A stretch of 64,000 nt of DNA from Astragalus membranaceus (GCA_039519185.1 CM076848.1:34522849-34586848), one strand, 5' to 3'. Positions 21,470 through 33,544 are shown, numbered from the stretch's first letter. Numbers and translations: made by a program. Notes: a model not told the origin generated them from the sequence alone.

Positions 21470-22538
21470 GAAATAAACACTATTTTAAAAATGTATTAAG
21501 TGATTAATTCTAATTTCATCTTAATTTGTGTGGTGTAATTCAAATCATGAAAATCAATTGTGGGTGGAAGAAGAGAGCACTAAAAAATTGCCAAGCCTCT
21601 CGCCGCATGAAGTTCACATAGTGTGGCTGAGTGACGTTGGTTCATCATCTCCTATCATCAAATCAAATAATCAATAGAGCTCATAATAATAAGACCATTT
21701 CGGCCAATACAGCACAATCGTAATGAAATGTTTTTTGGGATTTCAACACTACAACGAAAGTCACGCATGCGAGACCAGTAGCATTTTTTTAAGATTTCCA
21801 GCTTCGGCATACAGCTTTAGCCCATTGAAACCAAATTAAAAGGTCCACTACATAGCAACGAGAGTGGGGCCATAAAGTGTGATTGCCAACTTTAATGGAT
21901 AAAAATATACTACATAGAGTGGGGTATACATTATATGAACACATTAAATATATAGAAACGAAGGCGACGTTTCTTCAATGGAGAATTATGGAGGTCACCA
22001 TCACCTTCTGAAATTTAAATTATTCACTCTATTTGAAAGCGTCAACGAACTGCATTATCGATCGTATTGGGTTCCCTGTATAATAGACAGGCACAGAATA
22101 TGCAATTGACTTTAACGTCACACACCCTTGTACTGGGGATGTACATCTATAATGCCTAATGAGTACTAATGACCCACATATACAAATTTCATCTAATAAC
22201 AATAACGACAACAATAAAAAAAATTAGAATTTTTTGTGCAAAAATTATTAATGTGAGTTGATATTATTTTTTTACCGTTTTTGTCAGGTTTCCTTTAAAA
22301 AGATATACTTATCATCCATCACAGCTTAATTTCTAGTGTCGGAGTAAGCACAACTCAAACTAATTTTGATGATATTAGGCCCAATCCACAAAATAACAGA
22401 CAACGAAGATACAGAAAGCAACAGCCGAACTCCTTGCGATTGTCCAAAAGAAAATCCAAACAGCCCAATTTAAGCCCAACAAAAATACTTAAAAGTTTTT
22501 ATGTTTCTAACTATTCACAACACGTTTCAATCATCAGC
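21470..22538. other. Intergenic, nothing recognised
   Basis: AT-rich sequence between LINE B and the tRNA gene. No coding sequence or bounded repeat was seen. Confidence 0.5.
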
Positions 22539-22610
22539 GGATCCGTGGCGCAATGGTAGCGCGTCTGACTCCAGATCAGAAGGTTGCGTGTTCGATTCAC
22601 GTCGGGTTCA
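22539..22610 (+). tRNA. tRNA-Trp (anticodon CCA)
   Basis: A 72-nt cloverleaf is read directly. The acceptor stem GGATCCG pairs with CGGGTTC (two G-U pairs) and is followed by discriminator A. The D arm contains GGCGCAATGGTAGCGC (A box). The anticodon stem TCTGA/TCAGA has loop CTCCAGA, anticodon CCA. The T arm TTGCG...GTTCGATTC is the B box. CAA trinucleotides lie just upstream (plant pol III start context). T-rich text follows (TTTCCCTTT at 22612-22620), then T5 at 22628-22632. No intron. It looks functional. Confidence 0.97.
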
Positions 22611-23299
22611 ATTTCCCTTTCCGCTGTTTTTGTTATCTGTGTATTTTACGGTAAAAGTAGCACGGCCAGACATTCAATTTACAGATTCACAAACTCTTGT
22701 TATGCAGGAGACCATTAAAGACACCGCCAATTTGTAGGGAAAACCCCCCAATAAACAAAATTCCAAAAAAAGAACCCTTAATAAAGTAGTACTATCTTTT
22801 GTATCAACATATCTTTCCAGTTTCCATCAAAGGAAATTTGCTATTTACCGTGCTACCCGTACATAAATTTTTTTTTATTATCCTAACAACGCCTCAACTA
22901 ACTGCCCCTTAGATAGCAGTTGTCGCCCCTTAATTTTTTAAGCATTGGAGCATACACCATGGCACACAGCCACACAGGTATCACACATGATCTCTCGAAC
23001 TTGGTTGTCGCCTCTTCTACAAGGGGTGTCTCTTAATCATTAAAATAACAAAATATTTGCATAACTGAGAGTGGAAGAGGGGATATCTGTTGTCGCCTAT
23101 GCTTAGTTATATCTACTCATAACTGAGAGGTAAATCAGGTGGCAATCAAAATTCATTAGCGATGAGGAATATGCTGGAGGCAATTGGTATATTGTATTGT
23201 AAAAGAAATATTATACAATAAAAAGAAGAGTTTAGATGTTTGGTGAAATTTCTCAACACTCTCCGTCGGGAGATATAGCATTGCTCTTTTTCAAATTAT
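22611..23299. other. Intergenic, nothing recognised
   Basis: No coding region or bounded element was seen between the tRNA and the LINE C 3' end. Confidence 0.5.
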
Positions 23300-23438
23300 A
23301 TATTTTTTTATGAGAAAAAGGGCCGAAGCCCAAGCTAGAAACAAGCTACAACCCGGACGCTCCCAGCCCGACCCGATCCAAGTTCAAGGCTAGAAAAAGA
23401 AAGTCCGGAGATAAGTCAAAGTGTCAAACACTTTACAA

Positions 23439-24163
23439 TCAATATCTAGTTGGGAACAGTACTTGGCAAGTGTATCTGCCACACAATTCATTTGTCTCTC
23501 TATCTTTTGCCAGAGCCAAATCGCTTCTCCTTCCCCAATATTCCTGATGCTGATGAGGGTGGTTGATGACATTCCTGTCGGAGAGAAGGTCAATAGCCAC
23601 CGTCGAATCACACTCAACAATCACCTTCTTGTACCCTTTGTTCCAAGCAAAGCACAAGCCATGGTAGATTCCCCACAATTCAGCTTCCAGTGCAAAGCAA
23701 CCATTCAAACGATGAGTGAAGGCAAACACAAAATTTCCACTGCTATTACGGAGGATTCCCCCACATCCAGCAGATTGCCCATGATTGGTAACCGATCCAT
23801 CACAATTCAACTTCCATAAGCCTTTTGGAGGAGAATTCCATCGTCTCTGATTCTCGCACGACGTCTCTACCAGCTTTCCAGGTCTGATCTTGTTGTTGAC
23901 GTTGATGATCCATTCCACCTGATGCGAGATTGTAGCGATTGACGAGTACGTGGAGGTTGCTTTCTGGTTGAAGATCCAGTTATTCTGATTTCTCCATAAT
24001 TGATCGAGCGTAACACCAAACACAATTGACCAGGTATCTGTCGAATTAAGATTTAAACTTAACTAATTCTTCCATTCTGTTTCACTGAAAAACTTCCTTG
24101 GTTTCTGGTAGCTGAGACAACTCCAAGTGCTGAAGCTGTTAATACAATCTCTGAACATGTGCA
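23439..24163 (-). pseudogene. LINE C RNase H domain
   Basis: The minus strand has SLNLNSTDTWSIVF linker text, then FGVTLDQLWRNQNNWIFN. An RNase H core follows: WKLNCDGS (Asp), CFALEAELWGI (Glu) and VIVECDSTVAIDLL (Asp), then a His-containing end (INHPHQH). A stop after a TEWKN motif near 24060 breaks the link to the zinc finger. The RFHGFD-type C-terminus is degraded after about 23500. Confidence 0.75.
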
Positions 24164-24168
24164 TTAAG

Positions 24169-24434
24169 TATTAGAGTGTAAATATTTTATTTAAATCTTT
24201 ATTTTATTCTAACCCATGTATCTGGTTATGTTAACCATAGTTAGCCTTGTAATAGTTAGATCTTCATTTTAGTTCATTTTTCAGTTAGGTCACAGTTAGC
24301 ATTCTGTTTTTACTAACTGATTCAGTTGCTGATTGATTCAGTTTTCTGTTGTATAAATTCCCTTGTAAACATTCAACCACTATCAATGAATTCATTTTAT
24401 CCAAATCACTTTCTGATGAGTTCTGAGTTCAATA
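24169..24434 (+). repeat. Left LTR of copia element 1
   Basis: 266 bp. TATAAATTC near 24355 is a candidate TATA region. It ends CAATA immediately before the tRNA-Met primer site. Confidence 0.95.
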
Positions 24435-24666
24435 TGGTATCAGTTGAAGATTTCCCTTCTCCGCAACCATAAAACGAAACCGATCTTCGCCTCAACAAAA
24501 ATTCCAGATTTCGTTCCTCAATTGGAGTTCGAAATCACTTCGTTTTTTGTTCGCGATCTTCGTTTTTTCACCAAATCTTGTTCGCGTTCTTTGATTCCTG
24601 TTCGCGTTCTTCGATTTCCCTTTTTTCTTCATCCCTGTGCAAATCCTCGATTCTTTCCTTGAATCC

Positions 24667-27600
24667 ATGGCGTCTTCCAGTGATACGAATGAACAATTTT
24701 CTGATCCATTGTATATTCACTCCAATGATCATCCTGGTTTGGTCCTCGTCACGCAAACCCTCACCGGCGACAACTACAACTCGTGGTTTCGCTCGATGCG
24801 CTTCGCTCTCAAAGGGAAGAACAAATATGGTTACGTTGATGGCTAGCTCCTTCCCTTTCCCTGAAGATGGAGACAGTAAGACGAAGGTTGCTTGGACTCG
24901 CAACGACAATATTGTGTGTTCGTGGCTTCTCAACGCAGTTTCGAAGGATATCGTCGCTTCCATCATCCACGCTAATTCTGCAGCTGAGATTTGGACCGAC
25001 CTCAAGAACCGTTTCCAGCAAGTCAATGGTCCACGCATTTATCAACTCCGCAAAGATCTCAATGATCTTTCTCAAGGTAATTCATCAGTTACTCAATACT
25101 ACACTAAGTTGAAATCTCTTTGGGAAGAATTACAACAATTCAAAGCTGAGAATACCTGTAATTGTGGTGGCGTTAAACCTCTTCTTGCAGAACATGACCG
25201 TGAATATGTAATGCTATTTCTCATGGGACTCTCTGATGGTTTCTCCCATGTTAGAGGACAAATCCTCACTATGGATCCCATTCCCCCCATTTCCAAAGTC
25301 TTTTCCCTTGTCCTACAAGATGAAAAGCATCGTGAAATAGGTGCCACCTCTAAAAGCAATTCTGTGGAATCCCAAGTTGTTTTTGCTGTCAAGGCCTATC
25401 AAGCCAAGAACCAAGCCAAACCTGTTTCCACCAAGAAGGATCGTCCTGTGTGTACTCACTGTGGACTTCTTGGCCACACGGTTGTGAAGTGTTACAAGAT
25501 TCATGGTTATCCTCCTGGCTATGGCAAGAATAGACAACACACTGCTTCTGGATCCACACCAAACACTGGTATAGCAAATCAGGTCACTGCCAATGATGAT
25601 TCTAACACTGTCTTCTCAAATGATCAATGCAAGATGTTGATGGCCCTCCTCTCTAGCCAAATGACTCAGGCAGCAGTTCCTGAAACAACTTCTTCAACCA
25701 CCACATCTGGTGCTATCTTTAATGTTTGCTTGAATACTGCTTCTTTCAATTATTTGAAACTATCTTTTGGCATTCATTTTTGGATCATTGATACGGGTGC
25801 TACTTGTCACATTGCATACACCTTAGACAACTTCATATTCATCAAACCTACTTCTAATTCCTTTGTTACACTACCCAATAAAACTGTCATACAAATCCAT
25901 TTTATAGGCACAGTCTCCCTAGGCAATGACATTATACTTCACAATGTCCTATATATCCCTAGTTTTCATGCTAATCTACTCTCAGTTGGCTCTTTACTCA
26001 CATCTTCAAACATTTCTATGTTTTTGATTGATAATAGATTTTTTATGCAGGAACTCAAGCAAATGAAATTGATTGGGTGGGAGCGGTGAGCTGGTGCAAG
26101 GGTTGTATCTCTTTCAAGCTCATCAACCTACTCTTCCAATCAATACTACCTGCTTCCCAGATAAGGCTTTTCCAATCACTGCCTCATCCAACACTGTAGT
26201 TTCTCATTGTAATTTTGTTGCACATGACCACACTTTCAATTTGTGGCATGCACGTTTAGGACACTTATCCAATAAATGTCTTCTCTCACTTAGAAACACT
26301 CTAGGATTGAATTTGTCTCATTCTAGCATACCTCATACATGTAACATTTGTCCTTTAGCAAAACAAAAACGTTTGCATTTCCATTCCTTTAATCACATGT
26401 CTGACTCTCCCTTTAGTCTTATACATTGTGACATTTGGGGCCCTTATCATGCTCCAACTTATGATCAAAATCGATTTTTTTCTTACAATTGTAGATGATT
26501 ATTCTCGTTTTACATGGATATACTTACTTAAGCACAAATCTGATGCACCCACATATATTCAACAATTTTTTGCTTTGATTGAAACTCAGTTTCACACTAT
26601 GATTAAGGCTATAAGGACTGATAATGCAAAAGAACTGGCCCTCACTGATTTTTTGGCAGCTAAAGGCACTTTACATCAATTTAGTTGTGTAGAGAGACCA
26701 CAACAAAATTCAGTTGTTGAGAGGAAACATCATCATCTCCTCAATGTTACAAGAGCCCTGTATTTTCAATCTAGAGCTCCAATTTCCTTTTGGGGAGAGT
26801 GTTTGAAAACATCAGTGTGTTTCTCATTAATAGAACCCCATCCAAACTTCTTAAAGGCCAAATTCCCCACCAGTTGCTTTTCTCCAAAGAACCAGACCTT
26901 TCATCCCTCAGAGTGTTTGGTTGTCTTGCCTACGCATCTACCTTACCCTCTAGAAGAGACAAACTCACCCTTAGAGCCATCCCCTCAGTCTTTGTAGGTT
27001 ATCCCATAGGCTACAAAGATTACAAACTCTACAACCTTCAATCCAGGACCTTTTTTTATCTCAAGAGATGTAGTTTTCCATGAAACTACTTTTCCCTTTC
27101 ATAACATTACTGAGATTTTACCTCCTGACCCTTTCCCTGACACTGTCCTCCCTGTACCTATTTCTGACCATCAGTCAAACAGTGACAGTATACTCCCCTC
27201 TACAATTCAAAACACTGAACCGATTACAGCAACCACCACAGAACTTGTTACAGCTTCCGTCACTGAACCTGTTACAGCTTCCATCACTAAACCTGTTACA
27301 ACTTCCATCACTGAACCTGTTACAGCAACCACCACAGAACCTAGAAGATCCACTAGAGTCCCTAATCCACCCTCTTACCTCCAACTGTATCAATGTAACA
27401 GTGTTGGTTCCCACCCCATTGACAAATATATATCTCATGACAAGTTGTCCAACACCTATGCTTCTTTCATCAACCAGATTTCTTCATTTTATGAACCTCA
27501 ATTCTACCATCAAGCTGCCAAAATTCCTGAGCGGCAACAATCTATGAAATCTGAGCTAGATGCCCTTGAGCTTAACCACACATGGACCTTAGTTCCCCTT

Positions 27601-29025
27601 CCCCAAGGCAAACACACTATTGGTTGTAGATGGGTCTACAAAGTTAAAATCAATGCTGATGGCTCCCTTGACAAACACAAGGCACGACTTGTGGCAAAAG
27701 GTTATACTCAACAGGCTGGTGTGGACTTCAAAGACACCTTTTCCCCTGTTGCCAAGCTAACCACTGTCAGAGTTCTACTCTCTATTGCTGCTGTCAGAGG
27801 TTGGCATCTTCTCCAACTCGACATCAACAATGCCTTTTTGAATGGTGACTTATTTGAGGAAGTATACGTGGATCCTCCTTTGGGGTATCTCAACAAAGGA
27901 CATCAGCTTGTATGCAAGTTAAATAAATCCATATATGGCTTAAAACAAGCATCAAGACAATGGTTCACTAAATTTTCTCACTCATTAACCAACTGTGGCT
28001 TTCTTCAGTCCAAAAATGACTACAGTCTCTTTACTTCAGGATCTGGTCAGACCTTTGTTGCAATACTAGTGTATGTTGACGACATTGTTATAGCTGGTCC
28101 CTCTGTTGACATGATTAAACAGGTACAAAAGAAGCTTGAGGCCTTATTCAAACTAAAAATTCTTGGATCTCTTAGGTACTTTCTTGGCCTGTAAATTGCT
28201 AAGGCAGCAGATGGCATTTCTCTATCACAGAGGAAATATACTCTGTCTTTACTCAGTGATACGGGTTTCATTGACAGCAAGCCTGCTGCACTTCCCATGG
28301 ATCCTAATCTTAAATTAAGTGCAGATGGTGGTGATCCCTTACCTGAAGCTTCCATGTATAGAAGATTGATAGGCAGACTCCTCTATCTCACTATCTCTCG
28401 GCCAGACATCTGCTATGTTGTCAATAAACTCAGCCAATACATGTCCAAGCCTACTAGTGCTCACTTGGATGCCATCCACCATCTTCTCAGATATCTCAAA
28501 GGCACACCATGAACTGGTCTGTTCTTCTCTGCTGCTTCAACTCTGTCCCTCAAAGCCTATGCAGACTCTGATTGGGGAAGCTGCCCAGACACTAGACGGA
28601 GCACCACTGGCTATTGTGTCTTCATTGGGGATTCCCTAGTTTTTTGGAAATCAAAGAAACAACAAGTTGTGTCCCGTTCCTCTGCTGAAGCAGAGTACAG
28701 GTCATTGGCAGGTGTGGCTAGTGAGTTGCAATGGTTGCATTCCCTGCTAAAAGACTTCGAAATTTCTGCTGGTCCTGCTCTAGTTTTCTCAGATAGCCAA
28801 TCTGCTATCCACTTGGCTTCCAACCCCACCTTCCATGAGAGGTCCAAACATATTGAAATTGACTGCCACTTCGTTAGAGAGAAAGTTTTGACTGGTGTAA
28901 TCCGATTGGTGCATGTCAAGTCCATTCACCAACTTGCTGACATTCTTACTAAACCAGTTGCTGCTTCTCTATTTCATAGTTTATTATCCAAGTTGGGTTT
29001 GCACAACATCTACCTTCCAACTTGA
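24667..29025 (+). pseudogene. Copia element 1 gag-pol polyprotein, frame-broken
   Basis: Starts at ATG 24667. Domains: UBN2-type gag; zinc knuckle CTHCGLLGHTVVKC (about 25458-25499); protease DTGA (about 25790-25801); pre-integrase HARLGH (about 26248); integrase with HCDIWGP, an RTDNAKEL Asp site and a PQQNSVVERKHH Glu site; RT with YVDDIVIAG (about 28075-28101); and RNase H with ADSDWG, SSAEAEYRSLA and HIEIDCHFVREK. Frame changes occur near 24840, 26075, 26460 and 26800, and another lies between about 27080 and 27440. In-frame stops are TAA at 28192 (beside FLGL) and TGA at 28510 (after LKGTP). The element would need proteins in trans to move. No repaired sequence is given. Confidence 0.9.
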
Positions 29026-29031
29026 GGGGGG

Positions 29032-29297
29032 TATTAGAGTGTAAATATTTTATTTAAATCTTTATTTTATTCTAACCCATGTATCTGGTTATGTTAACCA
29101 TAGTTAGCCTTGTAATAGTTAGATCTTCATTTTAGTTCATTTTCCAGTTAGGTCACAGTTAGCATTCTGTTTTTACTAACTGATTCAGTTGCTGATTGAT
29201 TCAGTTTTCTGTTGTATAAATTCCCTTGTAAATATTCAACCACTATCAATGAATTCATTTTATCCAAATCACTTTCTGATGAGTTCTGAGTTCAATA
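29032..29297 (+). repeat. Right LTR of copia element 1
   Basis: 266 bp. It differs from the left LTR at two positions (TTTTTCAG/TTTTCCAG and AAACATT/AAATATT). Confidence 0.95.
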
Positions 29298-29302
29298 TTA
29301 AG

Positions 29303-29590
29303 GATTCCTCACCAATTCCGCAAACAGTGCAAAGAGTGGGAAGACCCATGTGGCGTCTACTTCGTTCCTGATTCGTGAGCAGCGCTTCGTGACTTAACTT
29401 CCAAAGGAAGGTACGAATACGCTTTGGACCTTTCCACTTCCAAATGTCTTGAAACAACAGATTATTTCTCTGTATTTGATTTCCAGTAAGACATTTATAA
29501 TCAGAACTGGTAGAAAAACTCCCATCTGGAAAAAATGTATTTTCCCATAGTCTCCCGTACTTTGGCAAATGAATTCTTTTAGATCAGGCA
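29303..29590 (-). pseudogene. LINE C zf-RVT domain
   Basis: Motifs DIWKWKGPKRIRTFLWKLSH and a C-X2-C pair (CTVCG) are followed by GEES, at which point the copia element begins. The matching HMFRDC half of the finger lies at 24163-24143, so the frame resumes beyond the insertion. Confidence 0.75.
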
Positions 29591-29766
29591 ATCATTCTTT
29601 TTAAGTTCTTAGATGATTGATTACTATAAAAACTTAATATATTACATCTATTTATTCATAACTTTGAGTGTTGATGAGTATGTATGTAATGATTGAGTTG
29701 AATATCCACATTGAGGTTTCATTGACATTTCACTTTGAGTAAAAATCACGCCACGAAATGCGATAA

Positions 29767-29797
29767 GCCCGTGCGGATGCATGAGTATGGTACTAGT
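29767..29797 (+). mobile_element. Helitron 3' terminus
   Basis: GCCCGTGCGGATGCATGAGT forms an imperfect GC-rich hairpin followed by ATGGTACTAG then T, fitting the Helitron 3' signature. The matching 5' end was not found; the body would extend left toward about 29600. Confidence 0.55.
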
Positions 29798-30500
29798 TGG
29801 GAGCACAAAAATCAAATGCTTACAATCAAAATAGATGACAACAAACAAGTTTAAAAGCATATTCAACAAGAGACCCTTAATCATATTACTGAAAAAAAAT
29901 CCCTCTTCAACAAAATCATATTCAAACCTAAAACTGAAACAAATCCCTATTTTTGATTGCACAACCCCAAGGTAACCAACGGAGACCCTTAGTCAAATAG
30001 AAGAAACCCTTTTCAAAATTAAAACTATTTCAAAACAAAATCTAAGGTACTGCGTAATAGAGAGAGAGCTAAGAGGTGGTGGAAAACCTTCAATTCCAAA
30101 GGCAGCAACGGAGAGACTGAGAGAGGTTGGTGTGGCCTTGAGTGTGAGCGTCGCCATTTTTAATCTTGTATTATTTAATTAATGTTATGAATTAATTAGT
30201 TTTTTATGTTATTGCTGAGTCGACGTGTCCTGTCACCATTTGAAACCCATGGCGAGACACGTTGGTTTTTTTTTAACGTCAGTCTAACAGAGCTCTAACA
30301 GAAGGACTAATTAATTTCAAAATCGTGTATTTTGCAAGGGTTTTTTACTAATAAAAAAAAATTGCAGGGGCTTAAACCAAAACACACTATATTTGCAGGA
30401 GCCTAAAGCATATTTAAGCCTTTCTAAAAACAATCTCTCTAATAACAACAATTTTATTCTACGCTTATCGAAAAAAAACAATTTTATTCTACAATATAGT
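29798..30500. other. Intergenic with transposon edges
   Basis: No gene. The stretch 30250-30420 ends CTAAAGCATATTTAAGCC. This is the text of a MITE terminus common in legumes, but no opposite terminus was found. Confidence 0.4.
30433..30493 (+). mobile_element. Ultra-short retroposon footprint 3
   Basis: Direct repeats ACAATTTTATTCTAC (about 30447-30461 and 30477-30491) flank only GCTTATCGAAAAAAA, a short tail plus poly(A) on the plus strand. Confidence 0.55.
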
Positions 30501-31397
30501 GTGCGTTTGGTTGCACGGTGAGGAGAATTGAGTTTGGTAGAATTAAGTTTGCAGAATTGAGTTTAGTTAAAAGTGAGTTGAATGTAACGTGATTTTTGTT
30601 TGGATACATTTACCGAAAAGTGATTTTCACCAATTATTGTTGTTTGGATAGATTAAATCAAAAGTGCCTTTGAGTGTAAAATTACAAAATGGGTATAACT
30701 TAAAATGGGTATACTTACTTTAATATAATATAATATATAATACAATATACTTACTTTAATATATTTACTTTATATATATATAATTTACTTTTATTTATAT
30801 ATAGATTCATGTCAAAATCTTGGCAATAGATAAACAAAAATTAAAAATGGGGCTTCATAATAGTAATAATCCCATTAGTTTTGTAGAAAAAATTACCACC
30901 GAAATAAATAAAGGATTCTTAAAAAAATAGACAAATGGGCCTCAAAGCCCAATTCCCATCATCACTAACCTAGAGCATATTTTCTTCTACGGTAGCCGCA
31001 ACAGCAAATTTTCAGAGAAGTTCAGGCGAAAAATAATGCTTGATTTATGGAACAAAAGGGGTTTAGGAGGGTAAATTAGAAAAATTTCCTCCATTTTTTC
31101 TTATTTCTTTTTCTCTTCTTCTCACATCAAGTTCTTCTTCTCTGCAGTTGTATTCTTTACACAGATCTGAATGGAAACTAAAAGAGAGAGGGTAAAATTG
31201 GCAAAGCAGAGAAATCAAAATATAGAATCGATTGTGGTGAACGCAGAAGCTACGATTTGTTGCTTCAGTTTTGCCGTGACTTTTTGCGGCTGCCGTACGA
31301 CGAAAATAGAGTTGGAAGAACACCCAAACATGAAGGAAGCGCTTCTGTTATCATAGACGCACGATTGTCTTGCTCCACCGCGTAACCAAACATGCAG
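30501..31397. mobile_element. Possible TIR element, ends only
   Basis: The left GTGCGTTTGGTTGCACGGTG (30501-30520) resembles the reverse complement of the right CACCGCGTAACCAAACATGC (31376-31395). No target duplication or transposase was recognised. Short open frames inside (31063-31323 minus) have no family features. Confidence 0.35.
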
Positions 31398-31539
31398 ATA
31401 GACATTTCAAATTAACATTTCAAACTCACATTTCAAATTTCTATAATAAACCATAATAACAACAAAACTTAAAAAATACCTAAAAACAAAAAAAAAACTC
31501 AAAAACTAGCCTTTAGGGGAGAGAGACGGTTCAGAGAGA

Positions 31540-31547
31540 GAGAGAGG

Positions 31548-31605
<58 letters not shown>
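31540..31605. repeat. (GA)n microsatellite
   Basis: A long GAGAGA run directly before a hAT-type terminus at 31611. Similar runs occur at 32315-32370 and 32440-32487. Confidence 0.95.
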
Positions 31606-31607
<2 letters not shown>

Positions 31608-31610
31608 GGA

Positions 31611-32260
31611 TCAGTGGCGGATCCTGGGGGTTCGATATTTTTAAAAAATTTGAATTGCTAAAAATATAATTAAAAACAACTTTAATATATTTAAATAAAT
31701 AAATTAAGGCTAAAATGCTCCCGGGGTCCCTTATCTTTATTTAAAGTAACGATTTGGTCCTTTATCTTTTTTTTGTCCCAAATCAGTCCTTTATGTTTGA
31801 AATTTTTGACACATAAATCCTTTTCTGTCCCAAATCAGTCCTTTATGTTTCAAATTTTTAACACATAAATCCTTTTTTTTGACACATAAATTAGCACTGT
31901 TAACGGAAAAGGATTTATGTGTCAAAAATTTGAAAGATAAAGGACTTATTTGGGACTAAAAAAACATAAAGGACTAATTTGTTACTTTAAATAAAGATAA
32001 GGGACCCCGGGAGCACTTTAACCATAAATTAAAGAACTCATAATTGGCCTAATGATGTGTTTATGTGAGGTATTTTGGTGCAATTGGATACAAAATTAGG
32101 GGTCTTAATACAAAGTTATAATTTCAGGGGGTTCAAAATATTTTTATATAGGAAATAAATGGATAAAAATAATTTTATATAAGGGATAAATGGATATCTA
32201 TTTTTTTCCAGGGGGTTCAAGTGAACCCCCTCATTACTATATAGGTCCGCCACGGTAGCT
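31611..32260. mobile_element. hAT-type MITE carrying another MITE
   Basis: The left terminus CAGTGGCGGATCC (31611) pairs with the right-hand AGGTCCGCCACGG (about 32243-32255). Nearby GGGGGTTC and GAACCCCC match each other inside both ends. No clean 8-bp target duplication was seen. A 316-bp MULE-type MITE interrupts it. Confidence 0.6.
31708..32023. mobile_element. MULE-type MITE, 316 bp
   Basis: Perfect 9-bp target duplication ATAAATTAA (31699-31707 and 32024-32032). Inverted termini of about 43 bp start GGCTAAAATGCTCCCGGGGT and GGTTAAAGTGCTCCCGGGGT (minus). The interior has further inverted CCTTTATG / CATAAAGG blocks. The 9-bp duplication points to Mutator-like mobilisation. Confidence 0.92.
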
Positions 32261-32442
32261 GGGGTGGTGGTGGTGGTCATGAAATGGAAGATGACAGTTT
32301 GTATAGAGAGAGGGGTTCGTGAGAGAGAGAGAGGGAGAGAGAGAGAGAGGGAGAGAGGGAGGAAGAGAGAGAGAAGATTGAGGGTGGAAGCTATGACATG
32401 GTGGTGGTGGTGGTGAAGAATGAGCGAGAAGAGATTTGGTTA

Positions 32443-32487
<45 letters not shown>

Positions 32488-33510
32488 AGAAAAAAGAAAA
32501 GAAAAGAGAAATGGAGAAGAGTTGGTTCTGATTTCAATATATAACGTTAGGACGTTAGAATTTACTTTTGTTAGCGACGGTTTGGTCCGTCGCATAACCC
32601 AACGGGCAGATTTGCTTCGAAGGTTTAATTCATGAAGATACCTATAGATGCCACATAGCCCAAATGGATAATTAGGTGGTTATAAAAAATTATTGTCTAT
32701 CCACCCTTATTTGTTAAATAAGAATGACTATTGTATTCTCTCTACCGGAAATGATATTTTTACTACTTAATTTTCTAGTTTTTTTTTTAAATTTTATTGA
32801 ATAAATACTATATCTATATTTTATAACTTTTAAAGTTTTAAATTTATCATTTTTAGATCTTACTTAATTAATTGTACTTTTTTTTAATAATTTCCAATAA
32901 CCATTAATAAGTCACTTACCATCCATGTAGTAAGCCCAATGGTATTAAGCCCCATTTTGCATTAGTTTAAGCCCAAAAAACTAAGATTTTATTTATTATT
33001 GTTTTTTTAATGCAAAATAGACTATAAAAAAAATTGGTCTACTTAGATGAAATGACAATAAATACCACGCGCACACTCCTTTGAGGTGTTTCCGGAAAAC
33101 TTCATCAAAATGACTTCCGAAATTATCTCATAAGAGGACAATTCTGAAAGCCATTTTTTTGGAGTGGGGGTAAAATGGTCAGTTTGGTCAAAATAAGGGT
33201 AAAGGGGGAAGAGGGGGGTAGGGAAAAAAAACCAAGAAATTTTTCCCAGGTTTATCTTTTATTTTATTCAGCATTCAGGAAGGTCGGTGTACTTGTTATT
33301 TGATGCTGATTAATTTTAGTGTGGGAAGCATGCACACGGTTCTTATGAGTTTGTCATAAATTAATTCAATAATAATTATTCAATTTTAATCTTTAAAGAA
33401 TGGGTTTGGTGATAAATTTTTTGAAGTATTGAAATTATTCTGGTGATGAATAAATTGTATTATAAGGAAACAAACTGGTTTATGGTGGATATTTTTACAT
33501 TAGTACGATT
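32261..33510. other. Intergenic, low-complexity
   Basis: GA runs, GGTGGTGGTGGT runs and AT-rich text. The stretch 33080-33240 has TTCCGGAA / ATTCTGAAAG motifs like those at 42350-42560, so it is probably part of the same repeat family. No gene. Confidence 0.45.
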
Positions 33511-33544
33511 AATATTTGTTACCATATATATATATATATATATA

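Larger units (their letters stand above)
24169..29297 (+). mobile_element. Ty1/copia retrotransposon, complete but coding-defective
   Basis: Two 266-bp LTRs (24169-24434 and 29032-29297) differ at only two visible positions. The target duplication is TTAAG (24164-24168 and 29298-29302). The primer site TGGTATCAG, matching initiator tRNA-Met, follows the left LTR (24435-24443). A GAGGGGGG polypurine tract precedes the right LTR. The LTRs start TATTA and end CAATA instead of the canonical TG...CA. Gene order gag, protease, integrase, RT, RNase H defines copia. It sits in LINE C. Confidence 0.95.
23300..29600 (-). mobile_element. LINE C (L1-type), 3' part split by a copia element
   Basis: Minus strand: zf-RVT at 29590-29303, then (after the copia insertion) its last part and an RNase H domain at 24163-23440. 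The 3' UTR ends with TTTCTCATAAAAAAA (about 23308-23322 on plus). The 3' UTR text GGGCTTCGGCCC is self-complementary. LINE A and LINE C share the CTCATAAAAAAA end but their proteins differ clearly. No RT is seen, so the 5' side is truncated near 29600. Confidence 0.8.
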
